From Hippopus hippopus (lineage: Eukaryota; Mollusca; Bivalvia; Cardiida; Cardiidae), in assembly GCA_946811185.2 (NCBI GenBank), contig OX328097.1, forward strand, positions 8,254,252 through 8,318,251: 64,000 nucleotides of DNA, in the 5' to 3' direction. The notes under the pieces were generated by a model. That model searched no databases and had not been told where the DNA came from. It saw only the letters and a program-made list of their open reading frames with translations. Shown piece after piece: positions 50,569-61,513 of the stretch. The stretch's first letter is position 1. Every line of letters begins with the position of its first letter. Position numbers and translations under genes: made by a program.

Positions 50569-51172
50569 CCCTAGGTACATTTAAAAACGCACACCTTGGT
50601 GGTAAATTAATATCTCGGACAAAAATGAATACATGACGACGAAAATTCACCATATCAAACAGTCACAAATAATGGCTCAGTGCCCAAAATTTCATAATAA
50701 TCAAATGAATAATTAATCTCAAATCAAAAGCCTGAATTTGTGTGGTCAAAAATTGAAATTCACAAAGTTAATAGTGTGACCACCGCGAACATCAATTGAA
50801 TATTTACATTCGACGCATAAACAACTCCTAGGCTGCTATACACTTCTGTGGAATATTGTTCCACTCTTGAATCAGTGCCTGGCGGGAACTGGATGTCATT
50901 TTGAGTTTGATGAAGTCACATAAGATGAGTACCACACACACTTAAAGCATCTTACGATGTTCAAGGTGGTCACACTCAGTAAATTTCAATTTTTGACCCC
51001 ACAAGTTCAGGCTTTTGATTTGAGATAAACTATTCATTTGACTTTTATGAAATTTTGGGCACTGAGCCACTAAATATGATCGTTTAGCATGGTGAATTTT
51101 CGTTCTCATAGATTCATTTTTGTCCGAGATATCAATTTAAAAGCAAGGTGTGCGTTTTTAAATGTACTCAAT
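50569..51172. mobile_element. Non-autonomous Tc1-like element with about 200-bp inverted repeats
   Basis: The left half (from GTACATTTAAAAACGCACACC near 50574) and the right half (complement ending near 51165) match as imperfect inverted repeats for roughly 200 bp. The interior reads, on the minus strand, CAGGCACTGATTCAAGAGTG GAACAATATTCCACAG, the 3' end of a Tc1-type transposase (QALIQEWNNIP). So it is a deletion derivative mobilised in trans, not coding. Left end appears slightly trimmed relative to the right. Confidence 0.75.
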
Positions 51173-51747
51173 GTATAAGACCTACTTACAAAGTAGCAAG
51201 TTGTTTCTAATAGAAGTAAAATCTAATTCATTTCAGTTTAATTACAATGTGCACAGAGGCCATCGGCCTAACGTACAAAATACAACGTTGCAAACCTTAT
51301 CAATTTGAGTTCTTTTTTGTTTAAAAAAAAAACATTGTTAATATGGGTATATAATTTGAAAAAAGAAAATCCAGTTCTCCCCCAATTTTTATGGTAGAAG
51401 CATCACGTAATTGAATTTTCGGTCTCGATTAACCATTTACCAAACAATCCTTATTTGAAAACCAATTTTACCAGGATTAGATCAATTCTGAAGTACATAA
51501 AGGCCACCGGCTTAGAAACATATTGGCAAAAAGTTAATATATTATCATGCATGTACAAAATAAGAAAAACAATATGAAATAGAATTAAATTGCAGGAAAT
51601 TAAGGTATCAAAAGGAATCAATGGCTGCTCGCCAGACGGCGTAATGCCGAAGAACCAGGTGTACAAACCTACTACAAATGCTGTGACAACTGTTGAGGTC
51701 AAACATGCTTGAATGAAATAAACATAGAAAAGGTGCGGTTAAACCCT
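51173..51747. other. Intergenic; nothing recognisable
   Basis: AT-rich. The minus-strand frame at 51451-51702 shows no family features. Confidence 0.45.
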
Positions 51748-52563
51748 TATCAACTCTTCACCAAACGTCAAAATTTTAGACTCGGCCGCATTGGAAGAAT
51801 TTGCAGACGACATAGGAAAGCTCAATAGATAGTTTCGGTCCTTGAACAAAAAGAAAACATGGTGGGAAAAGGAGAAAATGGTGGTTACCAGGATTTTCCC
51901 TTTTTCTTCACAATGTTTTCAAGAGTTTTCTTCTACAGGGTTGTTAAAACACGGATTTGTTTGGTAACAGGTTAAATGAATTAACTTTAGACTCTTTAAT
52001 AATAATTATTGTCATATTAGACGATAAATTAAATGCAGCCTAAATTATTATACTTGTTCTTCACAGTGAAAAGCATTGTGGGAAAGGGAGTAAATGCTAA
52101 TAATCAGTATTCTATCCTTCTCCCACAATGTTTCCAAAAGCCCTGTTTTTCAGATTCGGTAAAACATGGGATTGTTTGGTAAAGGATTATCAAAGATGAA
52201 TTAAGATAAAGTAATTAATTTTTAATTTACATGTTTATGATTTATTTGACTTGTGACCAGAGAAAGGTACCCCTTTAGAGAATTCCGATGCCCCGAGGAA
52301 AGGCTCAAGTCAGTCAACAATTTATTGGTTCAATTGTATAAACCCTTTACCAAACAACAAAATTTTAGACTAGTCCAAATTTAAAACATTTGTAGACGAC
52401 AAAATAAATGTGACTCAAAAACTGAAATTTGTTTTGGGAAGGATAGAAAACTTTGTGGGAAAAGGAGAAAATGCTGGTTACCAGCACTTCTCCTTTTCCC
52501 ACAATGCTTTCAAAAGCTTTTTTCACAGGGTCGTTAAAATTCGGAATAGCGTGGTAAAGGGCT
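51748..52563. repeat. Three family D copies in succession
   Basis: 51748-51975 (GGAGAAAATGGTGGTTACCA), about 52070-52190 (GGGAGTAAATGCTAATAATC) and 52340-52563 (GGAGAAAATGCTGGTTACCA). Confidence 0.8.
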
Positions 52564-52584
52564 AAGTCTTGCACTGCCAATAGC

Positions 52585-53428
52585 GACTTAGGTGACTTTT
52601 ACGGACGTCGACGGCTTTTGTGTGCGTTTCGGACGTCGATGGCTTTTGTTGGCGTTACGGACGTCGATGGTTTTTGTGAACGTTACGAACGTCGCCGGTT
52701 TTTGCGGAAGTTATGGACGTCGACTACTTTTATGGGCGTTAAGGACGTCGATGGATTTGTGGGCGTTACGGACGTCGACGACTTTTGAAGGCGTTACGGA
52801 TGTCGACGGCCTTTGTAGGCGTTACGGACGTCGATGGCTTTTGTGAGTGTTACAGACATCGATGGCTTTTCTAGGCATTACGGATGTCGATGACTTTGGT
52901 GGGCGTTACGGACGTAGATGGCTTTTGTGGGAGCTACGGACGTCGACGGCTTTTGGTCCTTACGGATTTCAACGGCTTTCATTGGCGTTATGGACGTCGA
53001 TGGCTTTTGTTGGCGTTATAGACGTCGATGGTTTTTCTAGGCGTTACGGATGTCGATGACTTTGTGGACGTTACGGACGTAGATGGCTTTTGTTGGCGTT
53101 ACGGACGTCCATGGCTTTTGTAGGCGTTACGGACGTCGATGGCTTTTATTGGCGTTACGGACGTCTATGGCTTTGTAGGCGTTACGGACTTTGATGGCTT
53201 TTGTTTGTTTACGGACGTCGATGGCTTTCATTGGCGTTACGAACGTCGATGGCTTTTGTAGGCGTTATGGACGTCGACGGCTTTTTTAGGCGTTACAGAC
53301 GTCGATGGCTTTTGTTGGCGTTACAGACGTCGATGGTTTTTGTAGGCGTTACGGACCTCGATGGCTTTTGTAGGCGTTACGGACGTTGATGGTTTTTGTA
53401 GACGTTACGGACGTCGATGGCTTTTGTT
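52585..53428. repeat. 28-bp CpG-rich minisatellite
   Basis: About 30 units of GGCGTTACGGACGTCGATGG CTTTTGTT (28 bp). Each unit carries several CpGs and usually GACGTC. The open frames through it (RYGRRWLLLALRTSM...) follow from the repeat and are not taken as a gene. Confidence 0.95.
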
Positions 53429-53530
53429 GGAAAAGGAGAAAATGCTAGTTACCAATATTTTCTCCTTTTCTCACCATGTTTTTAAATGTCCTTTACTTCA
53501 GGGTCGTAAAAACCGATGTAAATGGTTTAA
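53428..53530. repeat. Palindromic element D fused to the minisatellite end
   Basis: The last unit runs straight into GGAAAAGGAGAAAATGCTAG; the left D arm is missing. Confidence 0.8.
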
Positions 53531-53639
53531 TCATATTCTACTGCCATGAAAACCTACTCTTGAACCCCCTCCCCCAACAAAAAAAGTCTACCTAATTTCG
53601 TCGGCAGCGACGGAGTAACCATTGACCCTTTTAAAATAT

Positions 53640-54010
53640 GTAGATTTTCGTGATGAGTGTAGATCAAGATCAGATTAAAACGAATGTGCAGTCTGATTTG
53701 TTATTTATACAGTTCCCTGTTCTACTTTTAAGAACGACTGAAAACTCTGTTTTTAAGCAATGAAATCACATGTTCAGACATCGAAATTATGCTGTTCATT
53801 TGGATGTGAACTTGCAAAGGAGATGAGCTATCCTCTAGGTTAATAAGCACGAATCGGTGCTCTTTTATGGACAGTGTAGACCGAGATCATAATAGACAAA
53901 GGTGCAGTTTGATCTTGGAGCTACACTGTCTGATGTTGAGATGATTTTTCCTGCAAAAAGAAGTTTGAAATCGAAATATTTGGGTTTATACCTTTGCTTC
54001 GAGATATTCT
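53640..54010. repeat. Two palindromic element B copies
   Basis: About 53640-53715 and 53840-54010 (GGACAGTGTAGACCGAGATC). Confidence 0.7.
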
Positions 54011-54219
54011 ATTCAATTTATCAAACAGTTCAAGGGCAAAGAGGTACACGAAACTGTTTTTGTAAACAAATTGATAAGTCAATTTACAATGAAAACCCAT
54101 TTGAGACGTTTATTCATTATATTTTCATTAATAATAGATTTATTTGTTTGTCTATCTCATGGTTGGTCTAACGGGACTGACCATTAATGCTTGCACCAGA
54201 TGACCTTGATAATATGGTA

Positions 54220-54521
54220 TGTATGGCTTTAAACGCCGTTTTCCAACATTATTTCACTTATATTGCGGCGGCCTGTTCACCTTGCCATGCTTTCCTGGAG
54301 TTTCCTTTACCAGTTTTTCTCACAATATTCTTTCCAAGCCTCTGGCTGCTTTCCCACATAACCATAGTCAAAACAATGATCAGTGGTGAGAGAGGAATGA
54401 CTCCTGTAATTGACTATCATAAATCCTGAGAATTAAATAGGCCGTGCTAAGAATTCAAACCACTATCACCATGGTTTAAAGTCCGGCACCCTACCGACTG
54501 GGCTACCGGGGCTCGGCTAGC
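54220..54521 (-). mobile_element. tRNA-derived SINE (S1)
   Basis: Minus-strand copy; tail side TTTAAACGCCGTTTTCCAAC at 54228, head side CTACCGGGGCTCGGC at 54505-54519. Internal body matches the 46.8-kb copy in complement. Confidence 0.8.
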
Positions 54522-55299
54522 AACTGAAGCAATAACTACATTGTGCAACTTTAAACTCACTCCTAGACATAATCTTTAACCTGACCAATCGAATCTATTT
54601 GCAATGAAAAAATCAAGGATTAATAGAATATTGGGATATTTATCTTGATTTTTTCACATGAAAATAACTAAACTGGGCAAAAATTGTTTTTCTGGGAATA
54701 AAACACAACAGTCAGAGATTTCATAACAAGACTAGCGGTTGAGTTCAAATGATCAACAACTGTGTAAATACATGCAGTCCATTAAAATGATTTACCGCCT
54801 GAACATCATTCTTCATTTCATTCGATTACCATAAAAATCTAACCCTTTAGCAAAAGCAGTGGATAGACTATAAAGGGTATAGGAAAAGAAGAATTTGTTT
54901 CTTTTTCACACTGCTTTACATAGTTGATATCAGTGAGACATTTTTCATCTTGCTCAAAGTAGTAAGCGGCATGTCACAAATACTAGCTTGTATGTTAAAT
55001 AAATAGATTTAAAAGTAAACAACTGCTCATGCCAGTTTATTTCGATGCTGAAATATGACGGAACTGTCCCCTGAGACGCTTTCCCGACATGCCTTGCTGA
55101 TCACGTGTGATGCTATTGTCATGACAACACTGTTATGGTGATAACGAGGCAAAGTGACTACGCACGCGACTATAGATTACAAAACTAAATAAATAATGGG
55201 CTGTCTACATTTCCTTACCTTCCTGTCGGGGCGAGCAGAGGGGAATTTTGAATTATGCTTAAGACTGGTGTATGGATGGAATTAGTATCATATGAGTCA
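54522..55299. other. Intergenic; nothing recognisable
   Basis: Worn D trace at about 54838-54935 only. Confidence 0.45.
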
Positions 55300-55560
55300 T
55301 GCAATGGGAAAAAGGGGGCATAATGCACCCCCGTAATGCAGTATACTAAGCAAATGTTAACATCATTATGGATCCATAAAAAATTTATTTTGTCTAACAA
55401 CCGGCTGAATCATGCGGTACACTGGTCCTTGGACATGCAGAAAATTAATTAATAGAAAAAGGTTTCGGTGCAGGTCAGCCTGCGCGGACTGCGCAGACTG
55501 ACATGGGTCGATACTTTTTGCAGATGCATTAAGCCCCCTTTTCACGAAGCATCGTATGTA
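55300..55560. repeat. Palindromic element A, full length
   Basis: CAGGTCAGCCTGCGCGGACT GCGCAGACTGACATGGG; right end GCATTAAGCCCCCTTTTCAC. Confidence 0.8.
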
Positions 55561-55684
55561 TGCAACCATACATATAGCTAAAGTGTTCGGCAAAGTCTGT
55601 GTCTGTGATTTTTGTTTCAATAAGGTTACCATCGCGTTTAGTCATAGAATTATTGATAGTTCACTTGTGAATGTATTATTTCTG

Positions 55685-55785
55685 TTACATGACAACTGCG
55701 TTGGGAATCTGCAGTGCCCTGCCCAAGGACACTACCTCAGGACCATAGATCTATGGCCGACAGTTGGGATCGAGTAAGACTTTGT
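55685..55785 (-). mobile_element. SINE fragment (S2-related)
   Basis: Contains CAGTGCCCTGCCCAAGGACA, the complement of the S2 body motif at 17360, and GTTGGGATCGA, a B-box remnant. Head mostly missing. Confidence 0.45.
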
Positions 55786-55904
55786 CAGAAAGTTAATGCC
55801 TAAATTCTTGCTCAATTAAGAAATTAAAGACACCTTAAAATTGAAATCATCTGCTTTGAAAAAAAACCTAACTTCATACAAACGAACAGAAGGGCGCTGA
55901 TAGG

Positions 55905-56150
55905 TCAAAAAAGACATTGTTTGAAAAGGAGAAGAAGCTGGTTACCACCATTTTCTCCTTTCCAAACGATGTTTTTGAAAGGTTATTTTTTAGGATGGGT
56001 AAAACACAGGGTTATTCGATAACAGGGTAAGCACTGAGCCACATGCCCCGCCATGTTTTGGCCAGGATATCTAAAAGGAAATCGGATGATGATAGTCAAA
56101 GATCAGAAAAGAAGTTCTGAAGAGTCTGATCTTGGATCTACACTGTAGGC
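55905..56150. repeat. Family D copy followed by family B copy
   Basis: D 55905-56030 (GGAGAAGAAGCTGGTTACCA); B about 56075-56150 (AGAGTCTGATCTTGGATCTA). Confidence 0.7.
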
Positions 56151-56323
56151 AAAAATTACCTATACAATTTGATTTATTCATTAAAACATGTCTCTGTAAT
56201 ACATCGATTGATATGGATGAGAAAAATGTGTACTTCGCTCGGAAACAGAACTATTATTTTCTCTTCTCTTTAAAATTGTCAGCAAATAAACGATGGGAAG
56301 TCTAATTATTATCATTTATAAAC

Positions 56324-56343
56324 GGGGGGGGGGGGGGGGGGGG
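56324..56343. repeat. Poly(G) tract
   Basis: 20 consecutive G. Confidence 0.95.
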
Positions 56344-57184
56344 AAAGATGATTTTAGATATGAATGGATGAAAATTTGGATCATTCTTATTTTTTGCAGG
56401 TTTCGATTTTTATCGACTACTCGATTTCCACATTTTTTTTAAAATCTATTTTGTTTTTGTTAGAACCTATACATAAAATTATAAAGATGATTGTTATTTT
56501 TCATCCTTTAAACTTTGGAGACAAAATCTAATGGTTCAACTTTCTTTTTTGAAATAAATTCTTTGTTCAGTTCATTTCTGTTTTCGTTCCGTTCCGTTAG
56601 ACTCATTATTACTATGGTCATAGTCATAATGATCGTCGTGACCGGTAAATAAAATAAACAGTAAAACCAAACACTTGACTGTATTTTAATTTTTAATTAC
56701 AAGTGCCAGTAAGTACGTATGGAAAAACAATTATCTGATGTTCCACTGACCGATATTTTCTGAAAATCGATCGTAAAACAAAAATTATGACCTTGAAGAA
56801 GGTGAAAACACTGAGATACGAGGGCATCTGCAATATGAGCCATGCACTTTTGAAAGTGGGGGTTAATACATCTGCAAAAAGTATCGACCCATGTCAGCCT
56901 GCGCACTTCCTTTTCCAAACATTACATTGTACAATTTTCAGGAAACATATGCCGCTACTATTGATAACCAGGCTTGTACGTACCTATCGGAATTTGACAT
57001 GAAGCTCATGTCTTCAACATGTGATATGATAGATCTGTACATGTATGTTTCGAATTTTGACAGTGGGTTTACAGTTTTAAGTATATATGAATACCAATAA
57101 ATGTGTAACTTTTGATCTTGTTTTACCGGCAGAATCATCAAAGAATACAAAGATGCACATTTGACTCAAGAAACTTAATACTTA
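56344..57184. other. Intergenic; fragment of element A at 56832-56910
   Basis: GGGGGTTAATACATCTGCAA to TGTCAGCCTGCGCA. Otherwise unrecognised; see the Cys-rich frame just downstream. Confidence 0.5.
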
Positions 57185-57315
57185 CTACTCCTTTTCGAGG
57201 ACAGAGTCATTGCTTAAATATTTGTGACGAATGTTTCTGTCTTTGTGATGACAATTTAATGCTAACACGATTGTTATGCAATACATGTGGCAGGAAATAT
57301 GTAAAATGCCCTTGA
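57185..57315 (+). other. Short Cys-rich open frame, unidentified
   Basis: Reads TTPFRGQSHCLNICDECFCL then CDDNL...LLCNTCGRKYVKCP and a stop: nine Cys in about 40 residues with three CxxC-type spacings. Upstream at about 56940-57095 another frame (ETYAATIDNQACTYLSEFDM..) follows a plausible CAG acceptor. I recognise neither, and no flanking exon could be joined convincingly. Could be a decayed mobile-element zinc ribbon or chance. Confidence 0.25.
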
Positions 57316-58049
57316 CATTGAGAATAATCATATAACAACATATGTTCCAATTGAGAACATTGTAATTAGTATAAATCTGTTCTGATTGCACATTTTATAA
57401 TGACACCAAATTGTTAGGTAAAAATGTGCAGACATATGATTTACATCGAGTGCACTTGATAAAAAAGTGGGTGGATAGAAGTAAAGTAATGGTTCCAAAA
57501 CATTAAAGGAAGTGCTATTTGAAACAGCAATCCGTCTTCCTAAAAATCACTCAGTCTGTGAAATAGAACAACTTAGAAGCCTTACAAACTTGCTCTTGCC
57601 TTTCTCAAGGCTCTTTTTTTTTAAAAAATATATATATATATATTCAATAATGACAAACCATCACTTTCATCCAATTCTTATTGGTTGCACATTAATTTTG
57701 TAGAATCGAACGTTCTGTCTTACGTAACGGAAATAAAACTGACAAAATGGGTTGATTGAATAGTATAACACCAACTTTTACTGGAACACTGTACCAACTA
57801 AACATTAAACTGCATAATACAAGATGACTTGCCATATGATACCATCCTGATATACCTGAATCTGTTGATAGGATAGTAACGTAAATATAAACAAAAAATT
57901 TAACTTGACAATTTGAATCTTGTTGATTGCTTAAGATGTCATTTACAAGTATCTGGCATTGAAATACCATATCTCAAAAAGTACAGTTTGAAAAAAAATG
58001 ATAAAATCGTTGACTTTTCGCTTTCAACAAGCTTGAATGAACGCCTCGG
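57316..58049. other. Intergenic; possible 3' remains of the decayed transposase-like gene
   Basis: No motif recognised; (TA)n at about 57630-57645. Confidence 0.35.
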
Positions 58050-59760
58050 TTTTATATGCTCTGTAGGATCTTGCTCATTTATATCCTGTGTTGAACTTAT
58101 ATTTGAATTACCTTGATCAACTGAATTTCTTGAAATAAACTTCAACTTACATTTTGTTCATGAATCCCATGTACCATGGTGTATACATGCGTCACAGTAA
58201 CATGACGTATCTTTTGTCAGTATGGAAGAGTCTTCACAAGCAGATACAGCATGGAGTTTCATTGTAATTCTACCTTTAACAGGTTTAACTTGAAGCTTTG
58301 CTATGTATTCTTACTTTTCTTGTAAAAAGCACTCTCTAATCAAAGAAGGATAACGCCATGCATCGTGGAGTTTTGAGCCCATACAAAGAAGTTACTGACA
58401 TCCTGCATGTCCATTTCTGCTTCAGCAGCAATGCGCTTTGTGGTACCTCCGAGACCGTCACATAGCACTTTGCCATGACTGGCTTCGATGTAGTTTCACT
58501 TTCCTGAGACATCATATAGATAAGAATAATGCCAAATAATATAAAACATATGCTTATTGCGATACTGGCTTGTGGGGCTGTCTGTCCATATGTGAATATA
58601 TATGCAACAATTTAGGATCAATATTTTTCAATAGTGCCATTATAAGATCTAAAATAGCCCAAACAGTACTGGCTGAATGAGATATTTCATCAGACACGAT
58701 TACATATATCTTAAGTGACAAAGCTTATTTTCTTCATCTTGAAAGTACAATACGAATGGTGAAGATTTACAACAATCTGCTGCCAATATGCACCTTGAAT
58801 TTCATCGACCGAACGACACATGTCAGACTTGAATAACATCAGTAAAAAGTCGAATTATTTGCAGAAATTTTACTTACTCTCATTTGTTACCCACTTTTAG
58901 CGTCCTCTGCCCTTTTCCAGATGTTAATGACTGCTTAGTCATCATCTGCTTACTTGACAAGTCCATCTAAGTTTTAATTCATTGTGTCTTTGGGTTTTAA
59001 ACTGATACTTATCCCGTAATTTTAAGAGCGTTCAATTTTAGCCACATAATTTGATGACGATTGCAGAAGCATGCCTGTCTCCCAAAGAACTTTGCATCCA
59101 GAATATGAGTTGGGCGAAACCGATTGAAAGAGACCAATGACAATTTTGAGCCGGGATTTTCTACAAGGAATTTCCGATGAAGATTGGCCATATAATCTGT
59201 GCGCTCTCTCGTTTGCCTTTTCTCTCCACCTTCGACCTGGTTTGCATCCCTTTTCCTAGGCTAACATCTGGAGTTATCTTCGCGTTCTAGAAAAAAGTCA
59301 ACATTTTAGCCTGCCTTTTTTGGACTGCTGTTATTCTTCTGTCTTTCCTTATTCTATTTGCATATCTATCCAAAAGCTTCCAGTGTAAACCTAACTCTTT
59401 GCTTGCAAAATTAATACATCTGTAATTCTTGTGCTATTTTCCCTTCAAAATACGAAATACCACGTTTCTTGTGCATTCTTCTTTGCTTTTTCCCAACCAG
59501 TTCTTTCATCATTGTGTTTGCAAATAAAAGTTGTTGTTTGATTTTATAGAGATCGGAATAGTGTTTTTTATAGTGATCTGATCAAACTTTTCGTTTGCCT
59601 ACTTGGTGTTGTTTCAGTTTGTTGGCTTGATGAAGGAGTCTGATCTATTTTTCATTGAAGACGACTGAGATTTTTTTTCTTTTGCTTTACCTTTTAGTCT
59701 TAGCTTTCTAATTTCGAATTGTACTTTTCTCGACTCTTCTCGATGCTTCCTATGTTGTCT
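58050..59760 (-). pseudogene. Decayed transposase-like gene (HGK..CDGLGG family)
   Basis: Several broken pieces in order on the minus strand: a basic region (KARQHRKHREESRKVQF, about 59760-59690), then LHRKFLVENPGSKLSLVSFN followed by RFRPTHILDAKFFGRQACFC (59009-59191), then HGKVLCDGLGGTTKRIAAEA and VSNFFVWAQNSTMHGVILL (about 58475-58340), then a Cys-containing piece TSCYCDACIHHGTW (about 58190). This order matches a common invertebrate mobile-element protein I know only by its motifs (basic head; ..P..SxxxFxxLRP....C.C..H; GHGKGxCDGxGGxxKR; C.C..C); I cannot name the superfamily. Multiple stops and frameshifts show it is dead. Confidence 0.65.
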
Positions 59761-59986
59761 TGCTTTTCTCAACCGTTTCCATTACCATTGAAAGGCATTT
59801 TGACAACTGAGTGATTATTGTTTTGACTTTCATACCCACTAGAGATAATTGTCTCTTCACGAGCGCGAATTTGTTCTTCTTTTGTGCAAAACTGAATCAT
59901 ATTATTATGACTATGAAACTGCATTTTTTTATGACGAAACATGTTATTTTTCACGTTAGATGCTTCAGACAGTTCGGCCATATATA

Positions 59987-61513
59987 CTTAACCAAAAAAG
60001 AAACTTCCCCTGTGTTTAAGTGCAGATATACACAAATATGAAAATCAGGATTAAACTAGATTTATATGCATTGAAAGAGTATTTTATTGCGACTTTGTGT
60101 GAAAAATTATTGCTGAGGGTTTATCCAAAAGTAGTGAAATGGTAGTTAAAATGCGGAAGGGGTCGCTCACCAAAATCACAAATTAATATCGGGTATGAAC
60201 ACCTTCAGCATGAAGGACTGCCTGGCATAGTTGGCGCATAGAACGGGTAAGTGTATTGATTTCGGCTTATGGAATGTTGTTCCATTCCTGAATTAAGGCT
60301 TGTCTTAGCTGAATGACGTTTGACGGTGGAATAGGGCGACGTCTAACACGCTGGTCCAAATTATCCCAAAGGTGTTCAATGGGATTCAGATCAGGGCTTT
60401 TGGCAGGCCAGTCATTAATAAATGCAATGTTATTCGCCCTGAGGAAATTCACATTGTCCCTTGCTGTTTGGCTTGTGGCATTATCATGCTGAAAAGAGTG
60501 ATATTGGCATTATTTTGAAACAGTGGGATAACGTGCCTCGCAAGAATTTCATCTCGGTAGCGTTGGGCATTCAAATTCCCTTCGATAACGACGAGATTAG
60601 TGCGAAAGCCATGTGCAATGTCCGCCCAGACCAAGACAGAACCCCCACCCCCAAAACGATCTCGTTCAAGTACGCAACAGTCGGCATAACGTTCATTTCT
60701 CCTACGGTATACTCGAACCCTGCCATCACCTCGATGAATGGAAAACCTCGACTCGTCAGAGAAAAGAACGCTATTCCATTGTTGTCTAAGCCAGCGTTGG
60801 TGTGTACGTGCCCAATTAACACAATTTACGCTGTGACGTCGCGTCAAAACACAACCAACGTATGGACGACGTGCACGTAGCCCACCCTCGCGCAAGCGAT
60901 TGGGCACAGTTTGGGCAGATATACAGTTGTTATGTATACCAGGGGTGTTAGCAGCAGTGGCTGTGGCAGTTTGGAAGCGATTGCGCAGGTGGGTGTTCCG
61001 AATATAGCGGTCTTGGCCGCGCGTCGTGACACGAAGACGTCCACTACGTGGTCGATCTTCCGTACGCCCTGTTGCTTGAAAACGTTGCCTAAGGTGTCGA
61101 ATAGCACGTGTAGAACATCCAATATTCATAGCAACAGCATTCATCGTCATAACAGCATTAAGCATGCCAATGGCACTATCGCGTAAATTTTGCGGAATTC
61201 TAGGCATATCAAAAATAAAGAAAACTAAAAAGAATTTAATTTTTTTCAACGTCTTTTTCTTATTGACATGAAAGTCTATAAAATTAGACTGAAAGGTTTC
61301 AAAAAATATACACGAATTATACTGGTCCGTGCATGCACGTAAAAATCGCTTTCAGCGGGTTTCTTCTTCAAAATGCTTTCAATCGAGTTAAAATTTGTTT
61401 TATCGGACACATAATCGTTCGCCCGAATATATGTAGGTCATCTGACATTTTGATATTTTTTAATAACATTACATTTGCACTTAAACACAGGGGAAGTTTC
61501 TTTTTTGGTTCAG
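59987..61513 (-). mobile_element. Tc1/mariner transposon with 40-bp TIRs, flanked by TA
   Basis: Both ends read CT(T/G)AACCAAAAAAGAAACT inward and stay nearly identical for about 40 bp (59987-60026 and the complement of 61474-61513). A TA dinucleotide lies directly outside each end (59985-59986; 61514-61515), the classical Tc1 target. Length about 1.53 kb, the usual size for a full element, with the transposase on the minus strand. Confidence 0.92.
60183..61207 (-). pseudogene. Tc1-type transposase, one frameshift and one premature stop
   Basis: DDE transposase that would cut and paste the surrounding element. Start MPRIPQNLRDSAIGML at 61207. N-terminal paired-like helix-turn-helix (CSTRAIRHLRQRF), GRPR-like linker as DRPRSGRLR, then catalytic LFSDESRFS (first Asp), GGGSVLVWADI, HDNA (second Asp) and SPDLNPIEHLWD (Glu). 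The frame breaks by one base at about 60491-60498, directly before HDNA, then continues to an in-frame TAA at 60267-60269 after EWNNIP; the ancestral stop is at 60183-60185. Counting across the break there are 35 residues between the second Asp and the Glu. Inactive as it stands but very slightly decayed. Confidence 0.92.

Noticed and set aside
52592..53549. Open frames of 62-84 codons reading RYGRRWLLLALRTSMAFVGV-like repeats
   Set aside because: They arise from a 28-bp tandem repeat whose unit is not a multiple of three; frames change with every indel and nothing resembles a protein domain.
57692..57970. Minus-strand 92-codon frame with hydrophobic stretches
   Set aside because: No family resemblance; probably decayed DNA downstream of the transposase-like pseudogene.
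60461..61186. Plus-strand frames of 91-139 codons
   Set aside because: Shadows of the minus-strand Tc1 transposase.
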